DNA of 64,000 bases from Rotaria socialis (GCA_905331475.1 CAJNYU010002620.1:1-64000); one strand, 5' to 3'; positions 32,065-44,520 are shown, numbered from the stretch's first letter. Notes: generated from the letters alone by a model not told the origin. Numbers and translations are program-made.

Positions 32065-32958
32065 GTGACTACACTTGTAGAAGTCAATACATTTATTGAT
32101 AAATTTGTTGAAAATAAAGATCAGCTTCCAAAAGGTGAATTCGATCATGCATTTTTTGGAATGTAAGGCGACTGATAAATCTCTGCTTACTATGGATTAT
32201 TCAATTTTGTATGCATATTAAGATCTAGAAAAGCATCCATGAAAATAGGACAATGATGAAGATACACCTTTAGATAGTAAAACTCGACAATTCATCCGAT
32301 GAAAATGTTTTTAAACGTTTTTGTGCTCTCTGAAATTCATAAATAGAATAGTAATGGATATTATTTAATAGATAATCCATCAAAAAATATTAGGAAGGAA
32401 CAAGAGTTATTTCCGATGAGTTAAAGACTGATGTTCATCTAGCAGATGGTATCTTAATTGTTAAACGATTGATTAACAGGACTGTCTATGCAAAAGAGAT
32501 GGTCAATCATTTGATAGTTATCTGAGAGAATAAATTGATTTCTTCATACCTCGAGATAACACGAACAAAAATATCGATTAATGAGGATTACAGTGTTAGC
32601 GTAGATACTGGATGTAAATAGTATAATCCATAGGTTAAACTTGCGTTGATTTAAAATAGAATCTATTGATTTATCAACTATTAAATGTATTTTAAAGTAC
32701 ATCATATTCTTGATTCAATCTCAAATGTGTCAAAAAAGCATTGAATACAAAGAAAAATCATTACTTGCATAGGAGAATCTCTAAAAATTATTCGTTTGAC
32801 TCGTACTCTGCATGTTCATCTTTATTTCTCCGATATGTCGTTCGATTTGATTTCTATGAATTGCTATAAAATTATTTCTTCTAAATTAGATTTGTCAAGT
32901 TTCATAATCATGATTCTCCGTTTTCGAAACATTATTTGAAAAAACATGCAGAATTGTG
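32065..32958 (+). pseudogene. TTC4: Decayed TTC4 copy
   Basis: Exon 1 is recognisable (gataaatttgttgaaaataa, agatcagcttccaaaaggtg), but its ATG is now GTG and the frame is changed. Exon 2 has lost most of its middle: gatctagaaaagcatcc is followed directly by gatgatgaagatacaccttt-like sequence. Exons 3-9 are missing. The last exon survives in part at 32,890-32,958 (tttcataatcatgattctccg, aaacatgcagaattgtg), with its TGA changed to TGT. The product cannot be functional. The order with the following gene matches the intact locus, so this is one half of a segmental duplication. Confidence 0.8.
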
Positions 32959-33037
32959 TTTTCTTTAAATTTATTTCAATAAAAGCATAGAATTACTAAT
33001 TCAAAACTAACCATTTTAATCTTATTTTCAGAAAATA

Positions 33038-35002
33038 ATGAATGCTCAAACATTTGTATATAATGAAAATTTCTATAAAAAACTTGCTTTAACAATCGCG
33101 ATTATTCGTGCAACACCGTCACATATGACACCTAGAGAATATACAATACAGTTACAAAATATTTTACGACAAAATAAAATTCGTCAAGCTTCACAATACG
33201 AACAAGTTCTATTAGATGTTCGTTCACTTCGGAAATCTCTTGCAATAAAAATACCAATAAAATGTTTTGATTTACTTGAATATCATAAAAATTTTCTTCA
33301 AAATATTTTCATCGTATCAACTGAATTCCATATTGAAATACAAATAATTATTATTGAAACTATCGATCGAATATTTCAACTAATAAAAGAAAATTTTTTC
33401 CGAATACAGCAAGAGAAATTTGATGCTGTCATTAAACAAACAATTAATACTGTTCTAACTTTTGATATTGTACCAAATATTCAACAACATTCCATTCAAC
33501 ATATACGACAATTTATTGATTTAATATTGATGCATCTGAAACAATCAACGGCGATTACTAATGCACAAGCGTTTATCGAACAGATTGGTATTTATTTTGA
33601 ATTTAAATGTTTGCATTATGGGTTGCGCTTTTCAGATCGAATGGAGTTCTGACGAGTCCAATAGGCTACGCCACAATAAAAACACGCATCAGTTTTCGTA
33701 TATTTCTTCTTCTATATTTGAAACGGCATCTAGCCAGTAGTTTACACATTGACTTATAGGTTAACCTACGACTTTTCTGTCCTCATCCGTAGATACTATT
33801 CTTTTTATCATTTGTTATTCTACAAAACTACTGCTATTTTTTCTATGACTTTCACATACCATGAATGTCTCAAATAATGATGTATTCAAAAGTAATGGAA
33901 AACAAAGAAGACCTTGTTGAACTATTCCAAATAAATATATGATCTTTCTTTTTCTTCTATGATTAATCACAGACCAAAAGAACTTCTTTGTGTACCAAAT
34001 AAAGTGATTGAGATTTGTTGACCGAACTAGCAGATTTTATGTTTCATTGGATTTCTATGCATGACTGCCCTTCTCTCCTATTATGATTTCAAGGAAAAAG
34101 ATATTTTAATTCACTCTAAATGAATAGAGTAGCCTTGAACTTTCAATCAATAGTTGATTGGTTCACTATGGTGCCACTTTATTTCATTCACTGTCGAGCA
34201 GATAAGATCATAGGACAAATTGACACGTTCTATTCTCTGCTAGCTTTATCCTGCTGCGCAATAAGATAGAAGATCAGCAAAATTATAGGTTGCTTTTTCT
34301 GCCTATAAGCGTAAAAGAAATTCATTCACTTTTTTCTTCTGTGTTGAAATTTCAAGGTAAAATTCGAATAGTTGCTATTGATTAGAGAATTGTGCGATCG
34401 ATCGAAAATTGGATGATGCATGAGAGTAATTACATAAAAGATACAGTTGCAGTACTCTTGATAGAAACTTTCTTAGAGATTCCTATAATTTAGTTAAGGT
34501 TTAAATGTTTTGTTCATCCGCCTGATCAACTCAAGTATACTTGAATCTAGTCATCGAATATCAGTATCATTCTGGTGTGGAACTTTCTTTTTCAATTGAA
34601 TTTTTGGTGATTCATAGTTTTTACGAATTCCAAGAGAAAGTTGCGACTAAGAATAACAGCATTTTTATTTGCTTTGGATCAAGCTATGAATCATCGGCCG
34701 CTTTCGTTTTTATTTTAGGTTGTTGTCAATCTTATTTTTTAGTCGTTTTCGAACGCATACTTGCCGAATTGCTCGTCTATTTTGATAAAACCGATTTCGA
34801 TTCTACATATGGCTTAATTCTTGTTGATATTCTTCAAAAATTAATATCATCCAATGGTAGTACTACAGTGCAGCAAGTATTAGATAATGAATCGATTCGT
34901 CAACAATTTCATGAATTACTCTATACATGTTTAGCTTTTAATAATAATGATAATTCATCATTAGTTATTTATCTTTGGAATATTTATGGACGAATTTTAT
35001 AG
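33038..35002 (+). CDS. Unrecognised all-helical protein
   Basis: Best model: exon 1 33038-33587, donor GTATTT, and exon 2 34743-35002 after ATTTTTTAG; phases 1+2 agree and give 269 residues ending YGRIL. Reading straight on from exon 1 hits TGA at 33652. The protein has no signal peptide or membrane helix and is a run of amphipathic helices (LLDVRSLRKSLAIKIPIKCF, IIIIETIDRIFQLIKENFFR, VVFERILAELLVYFDKTDFD, VDILQKLISSNGSTTVQQVL), like a HEAT or MIF4G-type alpha-solenoid, but I recognise no family. A decayed copy follows the intact TTC4 at 23,790. An alternative acceptor at 34,719 adds eight residues. The 1.16-kb intron is long for this genome; if it is not real, the product is a 204-residue protein and the second part is a remnant. 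Confidence 0.5.
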
Positions 35003-35040
35003 CAAAAGAAAAACTTAGAGATCTACGATTTGTACAGGTT

Positions 35041-35077
<37 letters not shown>

Positions 35078-35080
35078 ATA
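35041..35080 (+). repeat. (TA)n(TG)n microsatellite
   Basis: A run of about eleven TA units followed by about eight TG units, just downstream of the unknown helical-protein gene. Confidence 0.9.
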
Positions 35081-35189
35081 AGATATTTGTTATTTTTGTG
35101 TCTTACAGTATTCGAATAGTTCATTTTTTAAATGAAGTGTTTTCCTTTATACTTGTAGTACTCCTAATATCAAGTACATAATGAGTTGA

Positions 35190-36648
35190 ACGAACGCGTT
35201 CAATATAAAAGGCTAAAATGAAATTTTTAATAGCTTTTAACCGCCATTTTTACTGATGACATCCTTGAATACATACGTATGTAGAACAGCAATGAACTAT
35301 TTCTTTGTTAAGAGCCATTTATCAGGAGGGATCGAATGAAATGTATTCCTGTCCAATTGTGAGATTGATTAATGTAAGAAAAGAAAGATGATAGATGAAC
35401 GCGATTGTTTTCATACCCCAGAGAGTGAAGGAAGTATGCTTATTTAGTATCGTCAAGGATCTAGTACAACATATAATGCTTGCATTCTAGTACCTGTTTT
35501 TTTTGTTTATTAGTCAAGTAATTTATCTATCCTTGGGCTCAATGAACTCTACGTGCTTCTTCCGGAGAACAATCGACATATTTCTCGAGCTTACCATCAT
35601 ATACAAGACAGAATTGATTAATCGAATAATGTCTTCTCTTGTCAACATAAGCAAACACTGATATCTATGTCTTTTCTGTTTCTAATCGAGATAAAAACGC
35701 TAAAAAGAAAAACGATACAATAAGAATTAAGTACCTCCTGCTATTTTAGTCTAGCATGCACACAAATATATTTATATTTATGTGTAGAAGCAACATCTGG
35801 TCATATCACAGACAATTTGTTATTACGTCATGGTCTTTCCTTCTTTCTAGTAGATATATGTGCGTGTCTATGTGGATATTTAGAGTCTATTGAGCAGTGA
35901 AGCAAGTCATTCACCCACTAAGCTACTAACAAATAACAAAAACGTCATGATTCTTACTCGTCCACATACATACATACATACATACACTTACACATTTACA
36001 GCTCTCCTTTTCTTTTCTTTCACTCTATTTGGTCAAAAATAGAAAGACTGATTCAATGAGAACAAAAGAGGCGAAGAAAAAAGACGAGAAAAGAAACTTG
36101 ACCGCCTATGCATCAATGGTAGGTGATCGATTTTGTTGAACAATAGAAGCAGTTGTGTATGTCTGCATTGTCTATGACACAATTTTTTTTCAATTTCATT
36201 ATAATGAATAGTGGCGCTTCGATTTTGAAAAAAATAAATGCACACACATGCCAGCACGATAAGGACTGCATATCGTCGCTCTTTCTCTCTTTTCTCTCTA
36301 TTTCTTTCGTTTTGTTCTACAATATTTACTCACAGCGAACGTTGAAGAAGGAGAAGAAGAAAATAAGAGGATACATACAACGATTACTCGAGACGAAGGA
36401 GAAAAAAGTTGATGACCTGTAAGATCGCGTCATCTTCATCCTGACTACCGATGTTCTCTTTGTTTTAATCGTTGTTACTTTTCTATAGCATTTATCAAAC
36501 AATAACTGAGCTCAACACCTCTGCATCATGACTATTGCAGGTAGTTAGTTATCGTTTATTTGAACAAGGATGAGCGTTATGTTGACGATTGTGTCATACA
36601 TATATAAATGTCTATACACAAACATACATTTTAGATCGGTTGCATGGG
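35190..36648. other. Gene-free stretch, right end may hold the CRK 5' UTR
   Basis: No supported gene. A (CATA)n run lies at about 35,966-35,984. Frames at 36,033-36,422 on both strands are low-complexity. An acceptor-like TTTTAG at 36,629-36,634 just before the CRK start suggests a 5' exon upstream or trans-splicing. Confidence 0.4.
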
Positions 36649-37472
36649 ATGAATGATGTTATAGGACAAAAACCATTAACTTCAACGTCACCAGTCGCTG
36701 ACTTTAATTCTAGCGATGAGGACAGGTAAGTCATTCTGAAATGAAATTAAACTTGATTGTTTTTTCCAATATTTTCTTTAGTTGGTTCTTTGATGAATTG
36801 AGTCGTGACGACGCAATAAGTACATTGCAAAATCAACCAGATGGCACATTTCTTGTACGTCCTAGTAGTACAATAAAAGGCGATCTTGTTCTTTGTGTTA
36901 AGTATGTGAGATTTATTTTATAATGGAGTCAATATTCACTTCTTTGTTTTGTTATTTTAAGAGAAGGTTCAAAAGTTAGTCATTATATAATAAACGTATG
37001 CGAAGAAAATTCAACATCAATATATAAAATTGGTGATAAGACGTTCTCAAGTATGAAAGATCTTCTAAATTTTTATAAACAACGATTGTTAGATATAACG
37101 CCACTTGTTCGAATTGTATGTTGAAAGAGATTTTCAAATAGTTCTTATTGTTACGAATAAAATTTTTCTTTCTAGCATTCAAAACCTCGTGTACGAACAA
37201 AATATAATTTTGATGGCAAAGTATGAACATAATTTCATTTGAATTTCGTTTATTATTTGATTTTATCTTTCAAAGGATGAAGAAGATTTACCGTTTAAAA
37301 AAGGACAGATTTTAATGATTATCAAAAAAATTGAACCACTATGGTGGTTGGCAAGAAACAACCTTGGAGATAAAGGCATGATTCCAGCTAATTATGTTGA
37401 ATATATAAGGTAGAGAAATTCGTTAATTTTTTGTTTCTTATTTTTTATTCTATTTTTAGAGATGATGTTTAA
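36649..37472 (+). CDS. CRK: CRK-like SH2-SH3 adaptor with one SH3 domain
   Basis: Six exons: 36649-36725, 36782-36901, 36962-37115, 37176-37220, 37276-37409, 37460-37472. Phases agree; 180 residues. The SH2 domain is about 27-118 (SWFFDELSRDDAISTLQ; FLVR at 49-52 with the phosphotyrosine-binding Arg52; HYIIN). The SH3 domain is about 124-177: KYNFD in place of ALYDF, an acidic RT loop (DEEDLPFKKG), the paired Trp155-Trp156, GMIPANYV. The order and the SH2 signature (WYFG-like start, GTFLVR) fit CRK/CRKL/CED-2, which link phosphotyrosine proteins to C3G and DOCK GEFs at the membrane. Usual CRK proteins have a second SH3; here a stop follows three residues after the first. The ATG was chosen as the first in frame after the acceptor-like TTTTAG; an upstream coding exon is possible. 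The last exon codes only the tail and stop. Confidence 0.88.
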
Positions 37473-39170
37473 ATTCATTTTTAATCATCGCAATAAAAAG
37501 TTTTCAATTTTTTATCTTTGTTTTTGTTTAATCTTCATATTTTTTTGTGCTTTGACGAAAAAAAACCAAAACGATACAGTGACATTTGTTTTTTTGTATA
37601 GAAATCTTTTTGTTTTTGTTTTTTTGAATGGATTTATGTAGTGTGCCTTAATTCTATTCAAAATGTTTCTTTTTTTTTATCAAAAGAAATATATTTAATT
37701 GTCAACTATATCAACAATGTCATCTTCAATTTGACATGAAATCTATTCAAAGTTAAACTATTTGAAAATGTCAATTGAATCGATACTACGCACTGCTATC
37801 GCATGTTAAAACTATCACAAGTCTGTCCTTTTTTTCTTTTTTGTTCTGTATTTCAATGGTATCTCTTCTAATCGCTATTCAATCATCATGATTTAATGGG
37901 ATATTCTTTTTTTTTGGTTGCTCTACTCGTCCGATATCTTCTCAGTTGAAAATAACCGTCGATGTATATCATCGGATTGATTTCAAAGAGAATAACTCTT
38001 ATTCGAAATACTTCATAGCATGCAAATATATATTGACAATGTTAATGATTCATAAATTTGCATTAGTTTTGAATGCATCTGATTCTTTTTATCACCGCTA
38101 TCTCTGCACCACCTGCGCATTTGATAGGAAGTAGGACTGATTTATCTTTGAGCCTATACTCACCTTTGTTTTACTACGTGCGTGGGGGAGGTGCTCGCAT
38201 TTTATCATGTCACCTGTTAGGCGATCATTGGTAATGAGTGGGTGTTCTCAGGATTAGTTTTCGAATAAAAGTATCTCAAAGAAGATTCGAGAAACACTTC
38301 TATACCCTATTATTTTTACAGTACCTTGAAATTCTTTATGAAAATTTAAAAAATTCTATTGTTAGCAACAATGTGAAAAAACGATATGTTGACATGTGCA
38401 ACCTTCTTATTTTGACATATTCATGAGTTCAATCACCATCAATCTTATTATCTAATAATTAAATTGTCAAATAAGAAATGAGCCCTCTTGAATTTACATT
38501 TGCATACGACTGCTAAAAACTGAGTTATTTTACTTTGACGACTGATCTTCAGCGTCGTAACGTGAAATGTTTGGAAGGAGATTGTCTTTTTCATTATTTG
38601 GAGGCCCGCACGAAGCGAGCTGAAAAAAATTGGTCTTTAAGACTCATTGAATTATTCCGAAACACAGAAATCTTTAGTAAAAGGCGAAAGATTTTCTTGT
38701 GGTTGTTCCGGAATCAGAGTTAATTTTTCACTGAAACGGTAGGAGTTATATACGTTGTAGGACAGCAAAAGTTGCACAGTAGACATTTGCGCACGATAAT
38801 GACTCATCGTCTTTTCTGCTGTCTTGTATTTCATTGGTCGACATTTCTTTACAGGAAGTCATGTTCGATTGTTTGGAAAATATAGCTATAATAGAATAAA
38901 TAAGTTTATTCTATTCGTATTTGAAGAGATAAAATATATACAAATAATAGAGTTCATATATGAACTCGATAAGTGTAAAATAACATATGATAAAAAGTAA
39001 AATCAATAGAAGAAGTATGTACTATGAAGAAAAAAGACAACATACAATTCCTCGTCATAGTTCATTATAAGCGAAAAGAAGAATTACAAAATAAATGAAG
39101 AGAAATAAATATGAAGTCCTATTTTTTTTCTTGCTCTGACCTACTTCTATTCAAAATCAAATAAATATGG
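37473..39170. other. Gene-free stretch between convergent genes
   Basis: Very T-rich DNA after CRK (probable 3' UTR up to about 37,700), then AT-rich sequence without domain-bearing frames. Frames at 37,946-38,723 are random-looking. Confidence 0.45.
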
Positions 39171-40805
39171 TCAAAAGTTCGACGTATCATCATCATGCTG
39201 TTCAAACATGAGCGCAGCAGAAGCAGGATATTCACTACACCACCTATTAATTTCATGAAAGAAATAAACAAAAAGTAAACTGAAGATAACCATAATGATG
39301 AAAGATATTTGAATAATTATAGGTGAAAAATAGTGTCCATTATTTTGTATTTTATTCACCGAAGAACTCGATCTTCGATCCATTTTAATCTGAAATGAAT
39401 CAACAAACAATTTTGTTTTTGTGATTTTCTAAAACATTTCTCATAGAATAAAGAATTTTTACTCACACGCAGTTTTTGTGGTATATTGCTGATCCATGCT
39501 TGAGACGATGATCGAAGTTGTTCATCCGTAGATCGCATTTTTTTCAATAGTCTATCATAGCGTTGTATTGTTTCGTCATGTTCTTCTTGATGTATTGTAT
39601 CAGGTAGATCAGATTTTGAAATACTCTCATTATCTTGTTTCTTATCATTTTCTTGTAGCGCTGAAGTAACAGATGTTAGAGATTGTCCACTAACAGGCAG
39701 AGTAGAAGAGTATTGAGATAATCGAGATATGTGATGAGGACTACGAACAGGTTTTTTAGAAAAAGAATTTTCTAAATGAGGTTTGACCAATGAAACGGGA
39801 GAACGCGATGGCAACAACGAAGAATTTTCCTTTCTAAATCAAAAAGACATTTAAAAATAAAGGAAATACTTCTATATATATATATATATATATTTACCTT
39901 TTGTTTATTGTTGGTGTATAATCTCGTCGTTGATTAGTATATTTTCTGATTGGCGACCATGAAGTATGTCGGTTTTTGTTCAAGTGCTGTTTATTTACTC
40001 GATTATATTCATCAGGAACAGTATATGAATCAGTACTTTTACTGGATTTCTGGCGAAGACGATTTTGTGAATATAATCTTGATGTTTGCTTGTTGTTAGC
40101 GTTGGGAGCGTTGGGCTCGTAGCGCATTGGTTTTATATAATGTTGAAATTGAGGCGAATGAGAGTTAATTGATACTATTTCAAAGAAACCATTGGGATCA
40201 AAAATATTGAATGTTTGGTCAAACAGAGACCGAGTATTAGAGAGAGATGAGCTTCTTTTAGCAGTTACTTCGGCAAGATATTGAACTTGATTGAAATCAA
40301 GACGTGTAGAAGGTTTTTGTTTCATATTTGAAGATGGTAGAGACGAGCCACAAGATATAGATGATTCATATATTTTCGGCTTTGATCTTTCGTCTCTATC
40401 TCGAGAGGTTTTTAAAATCAACTTCTGAGATACAGAAGAAGCCGATGGTTCACGATCAAAATCTTCAGCGCTAGTAATCTGTTGAGTTGTTCCTGTTTCT
40501 TTCTAAAAGAATAAATTGTAAAATGAAAAATGTTTTTTTCTCTAAATATTAGAATGACTTACGATCAGTTCAGGAGAACTGCTAGACTTCATTTGTGATT
40601 TATTTTGATAGAAAACTTTGGTTGGTTCATCTATTGTTGCTATGATTTTAAAGCGAGGTACAATTCTTAGAACAGTTGTTTGCATTATTGGTAATGATTG
40701 ATCGTTATCCATTGGATCAACTAATTTCAAACTTGTTCGTGTTCGATCAAAAGTCGGACTTTGTATTTCTTCAGGAAAGACTGTAGGAATACTAAGTATA
40801 GCCAT
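39171..40805 (-). CDS. Unrecognised Ser/Lys-rich protein with a C-terminal membrane anchor
   Basis: Four exons on the minus strand: 40563-40805, 39898-40502, 39467-39833, 39171-39389. Phases agree and give 477 residues. Residues 1-405 are hydrophilic and largely disordered (Ser/Lys/Arg-rich, e.g. AEVTAKRSSSLSNTRSLFDQ, YSQNRLRQKSSKSTDSYTVP, SFSKKPVRSPHHISRLSQYS), with one short helical part (DETIQRYDRLLKKMRSTDEQ, about 365-390). The last exon codes a single strongly hydrophobic helix (FSPIIIQISFIIMVIFSLLF, about 424-449) and a tail of about 27 residues ending DDDTSNF. There is no N-terminal signal peptide. The layout suggests a tail-anchored or nuclear-envelope/ER protein facing the cytoplasm. 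I recognise no domain. It converges with CRK. Confidence 0.7.
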
Positions 40806-42964
40806 TGCTAGATGCTTTTATCTAGTTGTCAGCGTTTCTTTTACACAACAAAAATGATGTTTTTCTCTAATACGATTTATTCAACGTATTGTTATTCAAA
40901 AAATGCTTCAACATAGGGAAATTAAAACCATATAGATCGTTTTTGTTGTCATGTATTATATATTATGCTGCATGCATTAAAAAAAGAAATAAAATGGTTC
41001 TATGAGTACCACACTCAGCTGCTGCATTTCTTTTTTCTTTTGTTTTTGAATGAATATGTTGTAGATACTTTTCAATTGATTTCGACTTTGTGCTATTTTC
41101 AATACGTGATCTGAAACCGCATGTCACATCTGTTGTTATTTGGTTTTCATTACATATCAGAGCTATTTTTCAAATGCATCTTTGTTGGTTTACAATAACA
41201 ATTCAATCAGAATGATTAAAAATATATCGATTGTTTTTTCAAATCTTCGTGAAAGTTGATTTACAGAGAGAAGGTCCCCTTGAATATTTATCTTATACTT
41301 ACACGTTTAGTCTTCCATATTAATTTACGCTTAGTTATAAAAAAAATTTCGCCTGAGAAACCTTTAGAAGATGAACACGTATTTTCAATAGTTTTGCAAT
41401 AAAATAACATCGATTTAAAAAGTATGTGATTGTAATTATATAAATTGATGTTTATTATCTATTTTTCTCTTTTAATACTGTTATGGAAGCACAACAGTTT
41501 GCATTGTAATCGTAGTCTTTTCTAGAGAATTTCTGAGTATTATTAAAATGTAGAAACGATTCTTTCTTTTATGTTGCAAGACCTTTTTTCTCTGATGATT
41601 TGAATTTATTTTGTAGTAAGTAGATCCTATGGCCACAAGAGAATGTTTCTGTAAAATAAATTTACATTTTGGAGTTTTGTGTTGGTTTTACCAATAAACA
41701 GGCGTACAGATAATTCATATGTAATGCACAAAATAAAAACGTTTTCTTCATAAATAAAGTTAATTCTTTATTTTCATTGATAAGATCGATTGTTGCTTTT
41801 GTGATTTACTCTTGAAATAGAGCATCAACTCGAGTATAAGCAGATTTGGCAAAGACGTTCCATTCGGTCTTCTTTTAATGTTTTTGGATCGATCATACGT
41901 CTATCGTGCCGAATCTGTACTTCGAAAAAAAAGATAAACAGAAAAAAATGCAGACTCATGTACATGAAAGGAATTGCCTAATTTTTTGCTCTCATTGAAT
42001 GCAGTAATTCCCCGTTTCGTAGTTGTTTTAGGGCGGATAAATGCTGTTTCCTCTGGTCAGAAATGATCGATCTCGGCATGTATTTATATGATAAATACTA
42101 AACAAACAAAATGAATCGGAAGACATGTTTTAATCAAAGAAAAAGGAGAGAAGCCACCAAATTGGATATTTTCACTCAGGACACTTTATGGTAGCAACCA
42201 AACGAATAATTTCAGTAAGATTTGTCGAAATAAATAAAATGGAAGGTTTCCGTTTGAGAATAATTTCTATCTTTTTTTTAATAAGAGTGGTGTGGAGGAA
42301 AAACATGGCTAACGATTGTTAATTATAATATTTTGTAAATAGAGAGTATTAAAATGTTATACTGAAGAAAAAGATTTTTTTTTCTCGAATGCTATTGATC
42401 ATCGCAAAGTAGGTCAGTCCAAAAAGCAGACCACTTCTGTTTTTGATATTTATATGCATAGCAATGTTGTTAGAAAATCAGTTAAATTCATCAGATCTTC
42501 TAAATCCTTTCATACAACAATCATAATAGTAGCCATGAAATACTGTTTTGCTCGATAATATATTTACAATAGACAGAACAACAACAACAACAACAACACT
42601 TAACCGATTACATTTTTCTAAATAAATTGTATAGAACAATTGAGCCACTACCATTGTCTACCAAACACACATAAAACAACATTGTTGGGCGTACTAGATT
42701 TTACTATTTCACTTCGATCTAATGATATTGTCTGTGTATTGTGTTTCATATCCTCGCTGTAACAGACAATATGTTAATCATTTGTTTATCTATGTATGAA
42801 TGTATTTTACTGTCGTACTGTTCTATTTTGTTATTGAAATTTTGAAGACGAAGTACGAATACGAGTGTTCTATACACATCAACGTCCTGATCGATAATAA
42901 TTTTATTCGATACATAAAAGGAATGATTTTTATTTTTACAAAAAATTCAAGCGTTTATCCGCCA
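40806..42964. other. Gene-free stretch
   Basis: No supported gene. At 42,413 the words AGGTCAGTCCAAAAAGCAGA match the terminal repeat of the mariner-type element at 12,469, without a partner nearby. An (AAC)n run lies at about 42,579-42,598. Confidence 0.45.
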
Positions 42965-43303
42965 TCATTTGTGATGGCTTAAATATTGAGTTTCAATAGG
43001 ATCAACCCATTGTGTTACATCCCAGGGCGCTCGAGAAAACGATGGTGGCCCTAAAATAAAAAGCATCTTTGTTTTTTATATTGATGATTGCAACGAAATA
43101 AAATTCACTCGGGCGCGGAATATTGGGAGACGCATGTGGTCTTGGTTGATGCACATGTTGATGATGGTGTCTATATTAGATTGAATCGATTGTTTCTATG
43201 TAAATACAATTCGGAAGAAGAAAAAATGATATACTTACTGATTTGGATTGCGAGCACGAAATACTGGTGCTGCGGCATTTTGTGGTTTTGGTTTATTGTT
43301 CAT
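42965..43303 (-). CDS. Small 70-residue Pro/His-rich protein
   Basis: Three small exons on the minus strand: 43239-43303, 43109-43170, 42965-43050, separated by introns of 68 and 58 bases with GT donors and AG acceptors. The phases (2, then 1) agree. The product starts MNNKPKPQNAAAPVFRARNP, passes a His/Pro-rich middle (HHHQHVHQPRPHASP) and ends SFSRAPWDVTQWVDPIETQY plus LSHHK. There is no signal peptide or membrane helix. The Trp/Pro pattern recalls small ciliary microtubule inner proteins, but I cannot name a family. The short exons keep it below usual frame-length cut-offs. Support comes only from splice sites, phase and composition. Confidence 0.5.
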
Positions 43304-43847
43304 TGTTTCAAATAAACGTTAGGTTTTATCCACCTTCAAATTCAAAATCTAAAAACGAATGAAAATATTGTTCATAGAAATAATAATATCAAATGATAGT
43401 AATAACGATTTACATTGAAGCATACTCTATAGAAATATTGTAATACTCGATTAATCACGTGCATTTATGCATAAATATAAAACGGAAAAACAGAAAAATA
43501 AAACAACCAATTTGTACTTTTCATCCCAATCTATTTACACGACTTTTAATCAGTCAACCGAGCGTAACATGACTTGATGTATTTTTTCTCATTTCATGTA
43601 ATTATCTACTAATTAGTATAAATCTGAATCTGACGCAGATGATTCTTGTATGTATTACTATTATCTACGTAATTCTTGTTCTACCGTCTAAAATAAATCC
43701 ATTTTCATCACATCTATAGATTTCATGTCCTTTTTTTACGAGTTCTCTTTTAAAATTCCGAATGCGGAACATTTTGTAGTTTCAAAAAATCAATTATTAC
43801 TGATATATTAGTTATTCGTTTTAATAGGGAAATCATTCTTGAAGAAA

Positions 43848-44520
43848 ATTCCTCGTCAAACAGTTACACTTCTGCAATACTTGCACGTGATGCTATTTCG
43901 CTTACTGATACATCAAATTTCCCAAGTACATTCATTCTTCGAAACATCACGTCCTCACAATTATCTGATGTAGACGTGATTCATACGAATGTTATTTCGT
44001 CACATTATGAAATAAAAGCAGAGTCGTTGAAATAAAACGATAATCTTCTGTTAATGACGTAGATGTTCTTTCTATTAAGTAAAAAAAACATTACAATAGC
44101 CTATCATTCCATAAAAGGTGCATTGAAGACCAATTTTATTCTAAAAAAAGCAAGCGAAATTTCAGATGCTCTTTCTTAAGATGATCTAAAATTAGCTGTA
44201 GCGTAGAGAAACAATGGTTTCCACATATCATCAAAAAACAAGAGTATCAGTCGGTCTCATAAAAATCTGTTTGAATTCAAAACAATGTTGTTTACCGACG
44301 AAAATAGTTGCCGGCAGTTTAACATAATCTGAGTAAATAAGATCAATTCACAAAAAATTCGAGAGGAATAACCATATCATTCATGATAAAATAGTTTTTC
44401 AAACTTCTGATTCTCATCATTTCGAAAAGATTGAAAATCTATATATAAAATTCATGAGCAGCATTATCCTCACCATTATGATTATACGCCAAATGTCAGT
44501 AAGTTTGATTAGCAAATATA
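43848..44520 (+). pseudogene. Possible decayed coding sequence
   Basis: After TTTTAATAG an open stretch of about 65 codons has protein-like composition (EENSSSNSYTSAILARDAIS, LTDTSNFPSTFILRNITSSQ, then LSDVDV). Further on, broken frames again look protein-like (HEQHYPHHYDYTPNV before a GTAAG at about 44,500). Stops and shifts separate the pieces, and no domain is recognised. It could be a dead gene or a poorly resolved multi-exon gene. Confidence 0.25.

Noticed and set aside
34541-34742. Start of a 153-codon frame as a separate gene
   Set aside because: The first part has random composition; only the part after the acceptor at 34,742 is protein-like and it joins 33,038-33,587 in phase.
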